Shown piece after piece: positions 33,081 to 44,575 of a stretch of 64,000 bases of DNA. Location: positions 9,193,501 to 9,257,500 of the forward strand of contig NC_060018.1 of the NCBI RefSeq assembly GCF_021134715.1. Direction: 5' to 3'. Below the pieces are notes generated by a model that saw nothing but the letters and a program-made list of their open reading frames with translations, was not told the DNA's origin and searched no databases. The DNA comes from Daphnia pulex (lineage: Eukaryota > Arthropoda > Branchiopoda > Diplostraca > Daphniidae). A program made the position numbers and the translations under genes. How positions within the stretch are numbered: position 1 is the first letter of the stretch; the number at the start of each line of letters is the position of its first letter.

Positions 33081-34420
33081 ATCGAGGAACCAGCACTGCA
33101 ATTGCAAATGACCAGTTTATTAGTTCTCTTACTAGCATCACTGACATTATTGACGTTTCTTTTTTCACGAATATCCTTTGAATGCTTAGGGCGTGGTAAA
33201 GACACACCGTAATTGCCTGCAGGACCCAGATAACATTTCTCTGTACAAAAAAAAGGCGAATTAAAATTAGGGAAAATCCAGCTTCCTGTTCACTTGTGTG
33301 GCAAGGAGACGTCTAAGTTGGTTCAGAACAACTTCATTTTATATTTTAGCGTTAGAAAACTTTATTTCTGGATAATAAAAATCATTACAATTAGTATGAT
33401 TATCATATTTGCCGTACATTGATTCTTCCTCCTAGGAATCGCAGCCAATCATATGCACTTCACGCATTTCTTATTGACTGACTAGGTGGAATACCACTAG
33501 GGCTTCAGCTTCTTTTTATACACAGTCACAGTTTCAATTATTTGACATGAGGCTACGAGAAAAAGTTTTCATCTTACAACAAATGTTTTGGGTCCTCCCC
33601 TCGATCTGCTATATTATCCGCCGTCAGTGGTTACGGAAGATTAGTTCGGGATAGACTATTTGTACTGTGCATTAAAAAAAATCGAAGAAATGCTGTCTTT
33701 CGACGTCTGCATTGAAGATGGAACGGAGGACGATGAAGTAATTATACAAGAGCAGATATTCGAGTTGAAACGGTGATATAGAACTGGATTTTTTCGTCAA
33801 TGTATTTATGAATTCTAAAGGTTCGTTTAGCACAGAAGATGTTGCAACAGACTATAACGCAATTGCTGGATGGAACAAAGTAGTCCCAGTTCTAGTGAAT
33901 TCCGCTTAATAAATATATCTTAAACAGTCGGAAGAGGAGAATATCGACGTCCATCTGTATAAAGTTCATATTACTGAAAAATTCGTTTTGATAAAATAAT
34001 ACAACATCAAATCAGGCAAAATTTTCTCCCTTCTATCCCATCCTATGTTGTTGTAAAGTGTTCTTCTATGTCATGTTTTCACAGGAGGGGGGATATTGCC
34101 TTTGTTCTAGTAGGAGATATTTACCCTCCATCTGAGAATAAAAAAATTATAAATCCCGACAACACCACGGGATGAAATAAAAAGAGGAAAACGGGAAAAA
34201 ATAATAAATTCCGTTAAGTTTAAATTCATAAAAAAATATAAGAAAATATCAGTCGAAAAACTTGAAAATGACCTATGTTGTAGAACTAAGGAAATTCTTT
34301 ATTTTACAATATTTGGTGTCGTTGTAAGTTAATTGTTTCCCTAATTATAGACCGGTAAATTATATTTTCAATAAGAAAGAAAAGATTGTGGTATAGCTTT
34401 TTGTGGGAGCTGTAAACGAG
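33081..34420. other. Spacer with weak coding hints
   Basis: A short acidic frame near 33690-33768 ('SFDVCIEDGTEDDEVIIQEQ') and another near 33808-33910 ('GSFSTEDVATDYNAIAGW') may be gene debris. No splice model or family could be supported. Confidence 0.3.
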
Positions 34421-34439
34421 CTGAGTTACCCTAAGCTGT

Positions 34440-34970
34440 TTTGGAACGTTTGGCGTTGAAGGCTTTTAGATTTCTTTACAATTCGGGAGATTAATTTACT
34501 GAGGGAGTGGTCCATTTGAAAATACCTAGCAGTGAGGCTAAGTCCTTGGGCGATTGAAAGTTCGAGGTGTACTGGAGAGTACACATCTTTCTTAGCTTGG
34601 CTACTTTCTCTGAAGAGAGAGAGAGACAATAAAGACATAGCCGATGTATCGATGACCTAACCAATGTAGCTAACTGATAAGTTATTGAGATTAGGAACAT
34701 AGCTTATTTCTCTTCGTGAATAGTGAAACCAAGTGATAATAACAGGTGGACCACCTGTGTCTTACGAATTCCCGGGCTGATTCTTTAGAATGACTAAGAT
34801 GTCGTCGAGATAGATGACTAGTTGGAGACCACGCTGTCTAGGAAAGCTGATGATTTGTTGAAAAAGTTTGGTGAAAATCTCGGGTACTGGACCGAGGCCA
34901 AAAGCATCCTCTTTAGTTAGAATCATAATATGTATGTGTCTCAGTCGCAGCATAAAAAACTAGCTCGTCG
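34440..34970 (-). pseudogene. DIRS/Ngaro-like reverse transcriptase remnant
   Basis: The minus strand reads 'FGLGPVPEIFTKLFQQII' and 'LQLVIYLDDILVI', the RT palm segment with the catalytic YLDD box, near 34900-34770. Further left come 'SEKVAKLRKMCTLQ' and 'SPKDLASLLGIFKWTTPSVN'. The 'IFTKL' plus short spacing to YLDD and the 'LASLLG..W' thumb motif are typical of the DIRS group (tyrosine-recombinase retrotransposons). Stops and frame changes separate the pieces. No recombinase or terminal repeats were found. Confidence 0.65.
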
Positions 34971-37300
34971 GAACTAATTAGCAGAAGATGATTAAATTAT
35001 TTATTAGCAGCAATTTGCAATGATGTTTTTTGCACCTGGGATTGATTTCGTTTACCTATTTGCCCTGGTAGGCTGGTAATTTTTTGTGTCATCACGTTTA
35101 CAAATTCTAAACTTTTTTGTTCCCTACGAGACATAGAAAAGCATTCTCAGACGAAAGGATGAAAGATAAGGTGCAGTGCACAGCAAGCAGATTGAAGCAC
35201 CAAACACTTCGTAAATGGGGCATAAGGGTGTTAAAAATTAGTTGGTGTAGAATAATTCTTCTGTATTTGTAACCATTAATTATTACTAAGAGAAAAACTA
35301 GTGTGTTCAGTGGATAATTTTGTTAATTTCGTCTTTCACCAACGAAGAAGGTGGTATAAAATTGTGTTGTTCATAACTTTGGCCTGATATAGTCTTACTC
35401 AATACATTTATTATATCCTCAGACTTCTCTTTTTCCTTTTTCTGCTGAATTCTTGGATTCTTGGACGACCAAATTTTCTGCTGCACCTGCAAATTAATCA
35501 ACCTTTGTATTTCCTAATACTCGGTAAAAATTCTCATCCTCACTGCTCCATTTGAAGGCGTTTGCGTGCTGTGCTCTGCTCTGCTCTGCTGCGTGCCCAC
35601 TTATTAAGAGAACTTCTCATTTCCTTGGAAGGCAAATATTTCTAACTATTAGAGACATAACAATATGCAAAGCCTGGAAAACGTCAGTGTTAACTGTTTA
35701 AGAGAACTTCTGGTAATCGTTTCCTCCTTCTTCTTCTATATCCCCTATCGTTAAAAAAGTGTGAGGAACATGACAATTTCGGCCTTGTGTAAAATTTTGG
35801 GCATGTAGGTCCCACATCTCATTTGCATTTATTTCGAAAGACTTTCCATTTTCCGTATCCTCCATCGTTTGGTGATCACCTCAGTATTAGGTTGACGATT
35901 CTTTTATTATCCCTTCATTCACGTACTTACAACCACATTTACAACACCTTAAAAAGTTCTTTTTTTCTTGAAAATATAAAAATGTCATAGATCATGTTGA
36001 AGTAAAGATTCCTTCCTAAAGTTTTTTGTTATGTTAAAAACCATTTTCACTGTTTTTGTTGTCATACACATTCTTTTGCGTCCGTGGAAATGACCTGTTC
36101 CCTACAAAAATAAAACGCTTATCGTAATTCAACGTTTCTACTGACAAACCTCCTAAGTTTAAACAGCCTATTGAAGAAGATTATTGTTCCAAGTTATCCC
36201 ATAATGTATCAAGATCTTTATTCAGATCATTTATTCCATTTCCCCGTCCTATTCTTTTTTGGGTAATTCCAGGGTGAATTTTGTTGGAACTCGTTCCATT
36301 TTTTACAAGCTTTTGACGATATTTTGTCTTTAAAATAATTTTCAAACAATATATTTTTGGAGTTAAAAAGCTGTATAAAAAATATATACATATCCGAACG
36401 CTACATCTATGAATTTTTGAATACATTATCACCATCATCCGAGTCGCTGCTAATTAAATTTTATGTTGCTATGAACGGAACGAACGCTATATGGAAGCCT
36501 TGATGGCATAGTTGGTGTAGCCATCAAATAAAAGTTAATTTCTTAGCGTCCCGTTAACAAATTACACTCTTCATCAAGTTGTAAGAATGATAAAAAGCTT
36601 GCCGTTGACACCACATGCCCTAGCCATTTGGATGAGTTTTTAAGTGGATTTGTGTTTGATTGAAATAACTTGAGAAAACAGCATTGGCAATATTTAATGG
36701 TGTTTGTGTTGTTGAACTTTAAAAATTTTATATAACAACTTATGTAGGAAATTGTGAAATAAAAAAACATCAAAGCAAACTACTAGCACTAATATTACGA
36801 CAGGACAAAACTTTATGATTTCACAGAGTCGTCTAAAAATCGGTGAAGGGTCTGTTTTGAGACGGAAGGAGCTTATTCCGAATTTAAATAGGAATTTGAC
36901 ATTATCAGGTGCATTTTAAAAATAAATAAAAAATATCACGTGAATCAGTATGAAACACTGAATAGACCCAAATTTATTTGAACCAAATCCTTATTTATGC
37001 AACGGCCCTATTGCCACCAGTTACCAATTTATACAAAAATTTACTAAACCGATATGAAAGTCAGTCTTCACGCTGCGTTATTACTGCTGGTTTCCACCAA
37101 TTATAAGGTCGTTCAGCTTGATCTGCCAATCGCGTTCAAGATTCTACGATCGTACAACCCATGCATCCGTGAGGTGATACTTGTCCTTGTGTAGTGTGTG
37201 TCAAGTCCGATTATTGAATAAACACGATTATTAAACACGCACCTATGCGTGAGTTGCGTTGATCGTGGTGTCCCCTTTTCAAGCTTCTTTGAAAGCATCA
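34971..37300. other. AT-rich spacer with unassigned exon-like blocks
   Basis: A minus-strand block after a TTTGCAG acceptor near 35489-35307 reads 'SKNPRIQQKKEKEKSEDIIN' to a stop; another near 36270-36180 reads 'GNGINDLNKDLDTLWDNLE'. Neither has a recognised family. A short pentanucleotide run (ctctg) lies near 35575. No other feature was seen. Confidence 0.3.
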
Positions 37301-37319
37301 ATTATACTATATTTCAACA

Positions 37320-37920
37320 ACAATGGTAACACCAGAGGTAATAACAGCTTCTTCCACTTCCACCCAACAATCCAGTCTTCTTTTGGTCTTCTTCCTTGTC
37401 TATCGGACGTTCCAGCCTCCTATCCTCTTCTTCTTTTTCAGTTTCTTCCTCGTATTCTTCCCCGTCTAACCGGCTATTCAGCTTTCAGTAGGAGTTCCTT
37501 TTTCGTATTTTTTTCCCGCTTCCTGATAGCTCTTCTTGGCTTCTTCCTCTACTTATTTTTCGTATTTCTCCTCGCCCATCCTCCGCTGTCCATTCTTCAT
37601 AGGCCTTCGTCTCCTCTTTTCTCACTTCCTTCTTCTGTCTCGTCCTTTTGCTGTCTCATTCTTTTGATGTCTCTTTCTTCTTACTCGGCTTCTCACTTTT
37701 TGCTCCAGCCTCCTTGAATCTTCCTCTTCTTCTTCCTTGCCCTACTTTCTTAGTTTCTTCCATGTCTTCTCGTTTTCGGCGTTTTCTGCTAGTTCTTCTT
37801 GGCATCTCCCTTTTCTTCTTTGTCGTATTCGTCCTTCTTCCCCAACCCAGTTTTCCATAGGCCTTCGTCATCGTTTAATCGATGGTCCAAGCTACCAAAG
37901 GCCGTCCTCTTCTTCGTAAA
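37320..37920. repeat. Pyrimidine-rich low-complexity tract
   Basis: About 600 bases dominated by TTC/CTT/TCC on the plus strand, with loosely repeated phrases (ttcttcct, cgtatt). Long open frames on both strands are Ser/Leu/Phe-rich or Lys/Arg-rich by composition and are not good evidence of coding. Confidence 0.7.
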
Positions 37921-38639
37921 AAAAATATTTTCTGACAGTAAAATTGGGTTTAGCTATAGCTAAACAATTGCTTTTTTTAATCCCGTCCGAAACATAGTGT
38001 GTTCATGTATTGAAATAAATTTTTTTACGGTAGATAAACTTAAAATTTTTTACTAAAATCATCTATTGTCTCTTGCTGGATCTCAAGGATCATTCGTTTA
38101 ATTTTGGTTCATATAGTTACAAAATCCAAGGTCTGATTAAGCCTCTAAATAGTTTATAGGGACTTTAGTTCAAACTTTATGTAATAAGAAAACATTTCTG
38201 CAAATAACCGTTATCATTACTTATCTCAATTAAAAAAAATAACTGTATATTTAAATAACGTTTACGCGTGAATCCATTCATTTTTATGTCATTAGCTTCA
38301 TGTTCATGTCGAATTTCCGTTTTTGCACCGTTCTTGTAGTACCATTCAAATTATTCATCCATTATCTGTTATCGTACATTGTAGCAAATACAAACGATAA
38401 TGTTTAAATGCAGAAATGAAAATATCAGTATGAAACTTGAAAAATTGTGTTATTCATTTTCAGGGACATTTTCATTATCAACAAAATATACAATGGAGAA
38501 CCGTACATCAACTTCTTTATCAGATGAAGCCAAAGCCACGATTTTAAAGAGTTTTTCAAAGAAGAGAAAAATGTGTTTAAGTAATTTAGATTTAGAATAT
38601 AATAATACATGGTGAGGTAAGTAAATGCCTTTGTCATTG

Positions 38640-39345
38640 GGTAACATGTGGAGATAGTTGAATTGATATTTCGTCAACTTTGACCAAATATTGCCCATTA
38701 ATATCTATAATCGCTGAAAGAAACATCTTTTCTGCCTCAGCTGCTAACACCTCGTGAAGACTACATTCTGAAAAGAAAAAATACGCTATATAATTCAAAA
38801 AAATATCAACATATAAATATGGCAAATATTATAGCAAGCTAACACCGATTTAAAAAATAATGAATTTAAAAACCACGAATAAAAATAGGAACTCTTATAA
38901 ACCGAAATTTTCCTCCGCCTTGACAACTTTTTATAAAATAATTTTTCCATGAGCTACCACTTTTTCTTCAACATCTTTGCACAACTGTACGAAAGTCTTG
39001 GGAGTAGAATTGCAACTAATCTTCAATCTAAACGAAAAATGATCAATTCTAGTTATTTTGTCAGGAATGGTAACACTTCTTTGCTGAAAACTTACAGTTT
39101 CTTTCATATCTTTCAGTCATGGATGTTTGTTCAATATTGTAGTTGCTACGATCTTGTCTTTAGCTATAAACTCCCTACGGCTTTGACAAGTCATAACAAT
39201 CTTATCCAACATCTTTTTTCGATTGTTGTTCCGTTTATCTGGGGAATCGAACAACTGCTCACTCAGGAATGTTTCAGCATAAAGAATGTCTTCAAGTAAA
39301 ACTAGTAATGCATCCAGTCTAACTCGTCTGCAAAGAAAATGCAAA
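38640..39345 (-). pseudogene. Broken minus-strand exons, unrecognised
   Basis: After TTTCTTTGCAG near 39331 the minus strand reads 'RLDALLVLLEDILYAETFLS', 'KKMLDKIVMTCQSRREFIA' and 'KIVATTILNKHP', then a TGA where a Trp would fit, and continues 'LKDMKETVSF' and 'IPDKITRIDHFSFRLKISC'. A further block at 38770-38640 reads 'ECSLHEVLAAEAEKMFLSAI' and stops at 38640. The order resembles uncharacterised invertebrate proteins seen in many copies, but no domain can be named. One nonsense change at least indicates decay. Confidence 0.3.
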
Positions 39346-39419
39346 CAAAAGATATTTCCAACATTTTTGAAATAGAAACAAATTCTTGCTTTTGAAATTT
39401 TTTTACTTAGGTTGATGAG

Positions 39420-40274
39420 TAGGGGAGACCGGGGCTATGTGGGACACGGGGCTATAATGTACAAGGCAATTAAAACATGTTAAATTCGTTTAAAAATTGT
39501 GAAATTAATGCAGAGTATGTTCAATTACGTTTTATTTATCATACAAACTTTATTTCTTGAAATTGTGATTTATTTTTCTTGTTCTATGGGAAATTTAAAA
39601 AATAGGAATCTGAAAAAATATTTAAGACGTTTAGTTTTTTATTTTATTGATACTTAAATCAATATTTTTGTAAAACCTAAATAGCTATCTGATAGCAATT
39701 TTATTCCTAGTTTAAGGTGGTGTATTTTGTTTTTGTAATGGGTTCCTAAGTATTTAATAATTTAGTTTATTTAATGTTGTTTGGGTTCGGGTTAAACGGG
39801 ACATGGAAAACGGGGTAAAACAGGTATTGCCAGATCAACGTTATTTCCAGAAAAACGCCCCCTGGCAACAAAAACAAAGGAAAAATGATCGGAAAAACTT
39901 GTTTGGTAGTATCTCCACTTCTGCTTTATAAAATAAATAAAAATTCAGCACTTCTGAAAGGGAAATGAATTTCCTTTTCACCAGTGCATTATTTAATAAA
40001 TATAATTAAGCCGTTGCAGAGAAAAACGATGTTCAATTTTACCCCTGGCTCTGTTCCGTTTAACCCTAAATTTTTTTCTTTTTCGGCATTTTTTCATGTT
40101 GGCATTTCATCACATAACTCTTATTCGAATCAACGAAAAAAATTAAAATAATTACCAAATGTAAATAAATGCCAGGGAATCACCCCCTTTACTTTAATTT
40201 TTTCAGAATTTTAATTTTTATATAAATGGCAGCGTAAAGAAAAAAAATGTCCCACATAGCCCCGGTCTCCCCTA
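39420..40274. mobile_element. TA-flanked DNA element with perfect TIRs (Tc1/mariner-type MITE)
   Basis: The plus strand reads AGTAGGGGAGACCGGGGCTATG at 39418, and the exact complement closes the element at 40276. Twenty-eight bases match if the flanking AGTA/TACT are counted, 24 without the TA. A TA dinucleotide borders each end, as expected for the Tc1/mariner group. The 855-bp interior has degenerate repeats of the terminal theme ('aaacgggacatggaaaacggggt', 'acccctggctctgttccg') but no transposase frame, so it is non-autonomous. Confidence 0.8.
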
Positions 40275-40459
40275 CTGTTGTTTGAAGCTTAATATTTTCC
40301 CATGAACAAAGTATTCCAGTGTATCCCATGTGTCTGTCCATCAAAAGAGAAATCTAATGCATGCACAACAACATAATCTATTATAACAAACACATTGAGG
40401 GAAACCAAAATTATAGTGGACTTTTTGAGTGTTGAGTTTGAGAAAACTGTTTACACCAG

Positions 40460-42065
40460 GATGTCTTCGACTCAACGTCAGCATGGGGCGAATGTTAGCG
40501 GTAACCAGCCGGCTACAACATCTTCCACTTCGGCTTCTGCGTCAAACGGTAAGACAATGCTTTCCTTTTCCTTTCCCTCCCCCCATTTTAAAGACAATTC
40601 TAGCGTTAACAAGGGGAAAAAAGGAGAGTGGGTGAAAGAATTCTGGTAAAGCACGCAATGTTGGTGGCCGTCCCTCTTAATTTTTTTCGGCATTGCGGCC
40701 GAAAAGCGGGAGCGGCATCGGGGCAGTTCGTGGTGCACTCCCTCACACTCTTTATCAGAGTAGAGAAATTCCGACGATTCCAACCGCTGGACGGCATATC
40801 GGTGGCCGTCCCTCTTTACTTTTTTCGCCACTGCAGCTGAAAAGCGGGAGCGGCATCGGGGCAGTTCGTGGTGCACTGCCTAACACTCTTTATCAGAGTG
40901 GAAAAATTTCGACGATTCCACCCGCTTGACGGCCTATCGGTGGTCTTCCCTCTTTACTTTTTTCGGCATTGCAGTTGAAAAGCGGGATCGGCATCGGGGC
41001 AGTACCCTGAAACTTTGGAGAAGAGGAATCCACTCTGCGATGTGGCTCTTAAAAAGTCGACTGTCAAAAACACCATTAATCATTAAGCATCAATCCTGTT
41101 GCAGAACCTATTCTTATGCATTCTAAAAGAATTTTGTCGTGGAATGTCCCCGCGAAATCTCTTTCCTCAAAATCTCCTGTCGGATAGACGACAGAGAGCG
41201 AGAGCGACCTGATGCACCTCATCTAATGAGTGGTGCTTTAAAAACTACTCGTCCCATTCAAACGCCCGTGCTCATTTCCTGAGGAAGCATTTGGAAGAAA
41301 ATGAATCCACTGAAGATCCTGATATGGATAGAACCGCACTGGAAGACGTGAGTGACAAAAAGGCGACCAGGAAAAACTTCTTGGTCGCCGATGCCATCAA
41401 AAGTGAAATTAGGTAATATGGTTGTTCGACATATTTTTGACAGTATGGTAGTATGTGAGATTCTCAAAGAAGGGGAAAAGTCGTGGGATATCCCCGACAA
41501 TGCTGCGTTTCATAAGTCAAAAGGGAGAAAAGGAAAGTCTGGTCCCCTCTTTTTTTCATTCTTTCCTTTCCTCCCTTTTCTTCCCTCGGGCACGATTAAC
41601 CCGAAAAGTCCTGCGAGCAACACCATGGGCCGAGCCAAATAAAAATCTCCTGTTTACGGCACCCCTTCACACTGCAACGCGCCGCTAAGGGGTCGGCTTG
41701 ACCCATACCTTTGGATCTTAATAAGGTCTATACTCTCCCATTTATCAAGTGTCTACAAAATAATCTAATGATTTTTTTTTAAATTCTAGAACTTATGGGG
41801 GCTTTTCCAACGACCGCGTCACACAACAGGAACGTCAAAACCTGTTTGATTCTCTAGCTGAAGAGGATAAACAATTAGTCAACCAAACCGGACCATATTA
41901 TTACGCTGGATAGGATCCCCCATTCAAACTATTTTATCGCCGCAACGAAATATAAATGATTCCCCAATCTGAATTAAACTTGCCTCTTAATGCAGAAACC
42001 CAACAGCACACAACTGTCGCAAAGCCCATCAGCTCTTGCGACGAGAAAAATGAATCGGACAATTG
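40460..42065 (+). CDS. Possible multi-exon gene, unrecognised, containing a tandem repeat
   Basis: A candidate first exon (40460-40549) reads 'MSSTQRQHGANVSGNQPATT' then Ser/Ala-rich, ending at a GTAAGA donor. A later block near 41270-41415 reads 'FLRKHLEENESTEDPDMDRT' with a GTGAGT donor, then 'KKATRKNFLVADAIKSEIR' to GTAATA. After TTCTAG near 41790 an exon reads 'GGFSNDRVTQQERQNLFDSL' and 'EEDKQLVNQTGPYYYAG', to a stop near 41911. The joins are uncertain and the 138-bp repeat at 40663-41005 lies between. No domain is recognised; a Ser-rich start plus charged helices could also be a gag relic. Confidence 0.3.
40663..41005. repeat. 138-bp tandem repeat, about 2.5 units
   Basis: Units begin with GGTGG(C/T)C(G/T)TCCCTCTT at 40663, 40801 and 40939, an exact 138-base spacing. 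They share 'aaaagcggga(g/t)cggcatcgg'. Frames running through it on either strand repeat the same peptide and are by-products. Confidence 0.85.
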
Positions 42066-42530
42066 AAGCAATTCTAAAAACTATTCAAAATTTAAAATTC
42101 TCTTAAACAATTTCGTTCATTCTTTTCGGATCTTTGCAAAAATTCAATCTGGCTGATTTTTGAGTAATGGTGTGCCCAATGCTACATAATACACAATTGT
42201 CACTTTCATACGACAAAATAAATAAAGGGTTTCGGAAAATTCAAAATTCTTTTTATTATTATTATTTTTTCGTTCAAATACATTTGAGAAGTTATCGAGA
42301 TGACGAGTTGCTGGTTGTAATAATAAAGTAGAGGCATTTCCCTTCTTCCGAACATTTTCTTCCAGTCACTTTTTTTTCACGTTCTTCTTGCGGTCATTTT
42401 TATTCCATGCTCTTTTTCCGGTCATTTTCTTCCGGTAATTTTTTTTACTCGAAAACTTAAAAACAGACAGTTAAACTGGTCACTGCACTTCCAAACAAAA
42501 TTCCCTTTCTCCCTCCCCTCCCCTCCCTGA
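42066..42530. other. Spacer with loose TTCTTCCGGTCATTTT repeats
   Basis: Between 42355 and 42450 a 'cttccggtcatttt'-like phrase recurs three to four times with drift. No coding feature. Confidence 0.4.
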
Positions 42531-42533
42531 CGC

Positions 42534-43348
42534 TTACTTTTTCTTATTTTTGTTGTTGAAAACATTCGTTAATTTCTCTCTGGCCTTTGTAGCCTTGGCT
42601 TTCGCCGCCACTTGGGCTTTTTCTTTCACCTGGGTATTCTCTTTAAATTTATCAGTGTTTTCTTTCATTTTATCATTCAATTTTTCTTTAGTAGCATCGG
42701 TTTTTTTCTTCACCGTATCCTTGGCTTTTCCTACCCGCCTTTCGGAACCATCTTTTGCCGTTTGTTTTGCCTTGTGGGCAGCGTTTTTCAATTCTGTTTT
42801 CATTTTTTTCGCTAGTTTCTTGTCTCTTTGTAGTTTGTTTTTAAGAAATTTGAAGTCGATCCCAAAATCCCTTTTCTGCTTTTTTTTATTGTTGGAATCG
42901 GAGGCGTTGCATCAACGCGTGAACCTGGTAGATCTATAAGTCACTTGTCGCTGCCGGTCGCTGCTATACGTATATCTTAGTCGTTTTGATCGTCCGCTTC
43001 TGGTACGAAGACATCTGTTGGTGTGTTTCCTCGTCGTTCCCTTCTGCCATGGCTGTTTCCGGTTCCGCAGATTCGGCTACTTGATGTGCATCATAATTTG
43101 TATCATCGCCGATGTCTTGTTCATATGCCGGTTCATCAACGTCTCCCGAAATGTCCTCTGCCGGATCTGCTTTTTCTTCTTGTGGCAAGCCTAGTACAGG
43201 TAACAACATCAGCATCATTTTCGACATTTTCTTCTTCGTACGCTGGATCGGGATAATCTGCTATTTCTAGCGCTGCGCCAACGGCGTCACCGTCTGGTGC
43301 GGAACCTGGGTTATCAGACTCCTGTGGAACATATGATAACTGCTTCAA
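42534..43348 (-). CDS. Charged low-complexity protein: acidic part then Lys/Ala-rich helix repeats
   Basis: Reading leftward, 43348-42964 encodes an acidic segment in two frames joined near 43210, where a CTGTACTAG acceptor-like site lies: 'YPDPAYEEENVENDADVV', then 'EEKADPAEDISGDVDEPAYE'. At 42870-42534 the frame is Lys/Ala-rich with 11-residue-like periodicity ('KAKDTVKKKTDATKEKLNDK', 'KENTQVKEKAQVAAKAKATK'), ending at TAA 42534. Such Lys/Ala/Glu/Thr helices resemble LEA-type (late embryogenesis abundant) proteins, which protect cells during drying. Composition alone could produce this likeness. A stop separates the two parts, so they may be separate exons. Confidence 0.35.
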
Positions 43349-43769
43349 ATCGGGTGTTCCTTTTTCATCCTTCGTCTTTATTTTATTTTACACAGTTGTG
43401 AAACAAAAATGTTGTCCATTCAGGGTTTACCATCTTTTAAGCCGGTCTATTACAGCAGTAGACAACGCTCGAGTACTACGGCGTACAAGAGTGTCCCACG
43501 TCTTACGATGACAATTGATGACTCATCCTAAACTGTTTATCTCAAGTTGTTTTTTTCTTTTCATGCAACGGCGCAGTCGCGTTAGTAAGTGTTAAGCTAT
43601 TTTTGGTTTTTGTTAGTTGGGTTAAGGTGAGTAAGTGTTTTGTTAAATTAAGTTAGTGCATGCAGGGTTATGTTATACAAACAGAGAGTTCACATGGGAA
43701 ACAGTGGGAGACAGTACAGTACATGAAAAAGAGTGCATGAACGATTGAAGGGATCTGAAAGGCATTTAA

Positions 43770-43845
43770 CCGGGAGCAGGAATCAAACTCGGTACCTTTC
43801 GTATCAACACTACATGCCATAACCAGTAGATCATATCCTCAACGA
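43770..43845 (-). repeat. tRNA-like SINE head or tRNA relic
   Basis: On the minus strand a box-A-like 'TACTGGTTATGGC' (43828-43816) is followed 26 bases later by a box-B-like 'GAGTTTGATTCC' (43790-43779), then 'TGCTCCCGG'. The spacing and order fit an RNA polymerase III internal promoter as in tRNA genes. No full cloverleaf closes, so a tRNA-derived SINE head or decayed tRNA is more likely than a working tRNA. Confidence 0.45.
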
Positions 43846-43904
43846 CAATTGGCTAAGTGTTTTATTAATTTTTTATGTGAGATCATTCATCATAATCATA
43901 ATGG

Positions 43905-43965
43905 TAGCTTATTGGTATAGGCGTTGACTGACGTTTCAGGTGTACGGGTTCGTTTCCAGGGAAGG
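43905..43965 (+). repeat. tRNA-like SINE head or tRNA relic, opposite orientation
   Basis: On the plus strand 'TAGCTTATTGG' (43915-43925) matches box A, and 'GGTTCGTTTCC' (43947-43957) matches box B except for one base. It lies about 60 bases from a similar head on the other strand. Confidence 0.45.
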
Positions 43966-44068
43966 CTCATTAGGTAATGCCCGACATAAATTAGACAATT
44001 CTTTTCATTTTTTTCATTTGTTTTATTTAAAACTTTTATATAACCTTATTCATACATCGGAAAATTTG

Positions 44069-44135
44069 ATCCCGCAATTTAGGCATGCGGGATACCTAGG
44101 TTGCGGGATGCATCCCGCATTCTAGGCAGGGCTAT
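44069..44135. repeat. Palindromic ATCCCGC cluster
   Basis: Contains the 16-bp palindrome GCGGGATGCATCCCGC and further copies of ATCCCGCA / TGCGGGAT within 70 bases. Function unknown. Confidence 0.6.
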
Positions 44136-44575
44136 CGCTATGACACTATCCCAAATCCCGCTCCCCTCACTTTAGGCACACCCTCTATTATTTCTGCGTT
44201 CGTGTGGGTTCTGCAGCAACTGTGTCGTCGTCGGTGAAAATTTCAAGTAGAGTTTTCGAGTTCCGGTCTTTTGGAAGTTTTACACATGCGTGTTTCATGT
44301 AGTGAGCAACTAATGATACCGGTCGCATCTGGGGACTAAATTCACATGAATGAACTCGACTCGTGTCGATCTGTGCCGACGGCCTTTTTTAACCTGCACA
44401 AAATTTCGAGACTGAATCAGCCAGGGGAAAGTGCACATATGCAGGAGCAGCTGCCATTCAGTTAGATGCGACCCAGTTTTATTCTTAAATTCAGAGACAA
44501 GATATTTGAGTGGGATTTCAGTCATTCGACGTTGACCAAAGGACCGAATCGTTTGGATCTTTGCGTCCACATAAA

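Noticed and set aside
37195..37330. Possible LTR end followed by a primer-binding-like TGGTGTCCCC and an ATG at 37322
   Set aside because: The preceding sequence does not end in CA, no second LTR exists and the downstream frame is low complexity.
37259..37920. Ser/Leu/Phe-rich open frames
   Set aside because: They arise from a pyrimidine-rich low-complexity tract and occur in several frames at once.
42550..42939. 129-codon hydrophobic frame on the plus strand
   Set aside because: It is the complement of Lys-rich codons of the minus-strand frame.
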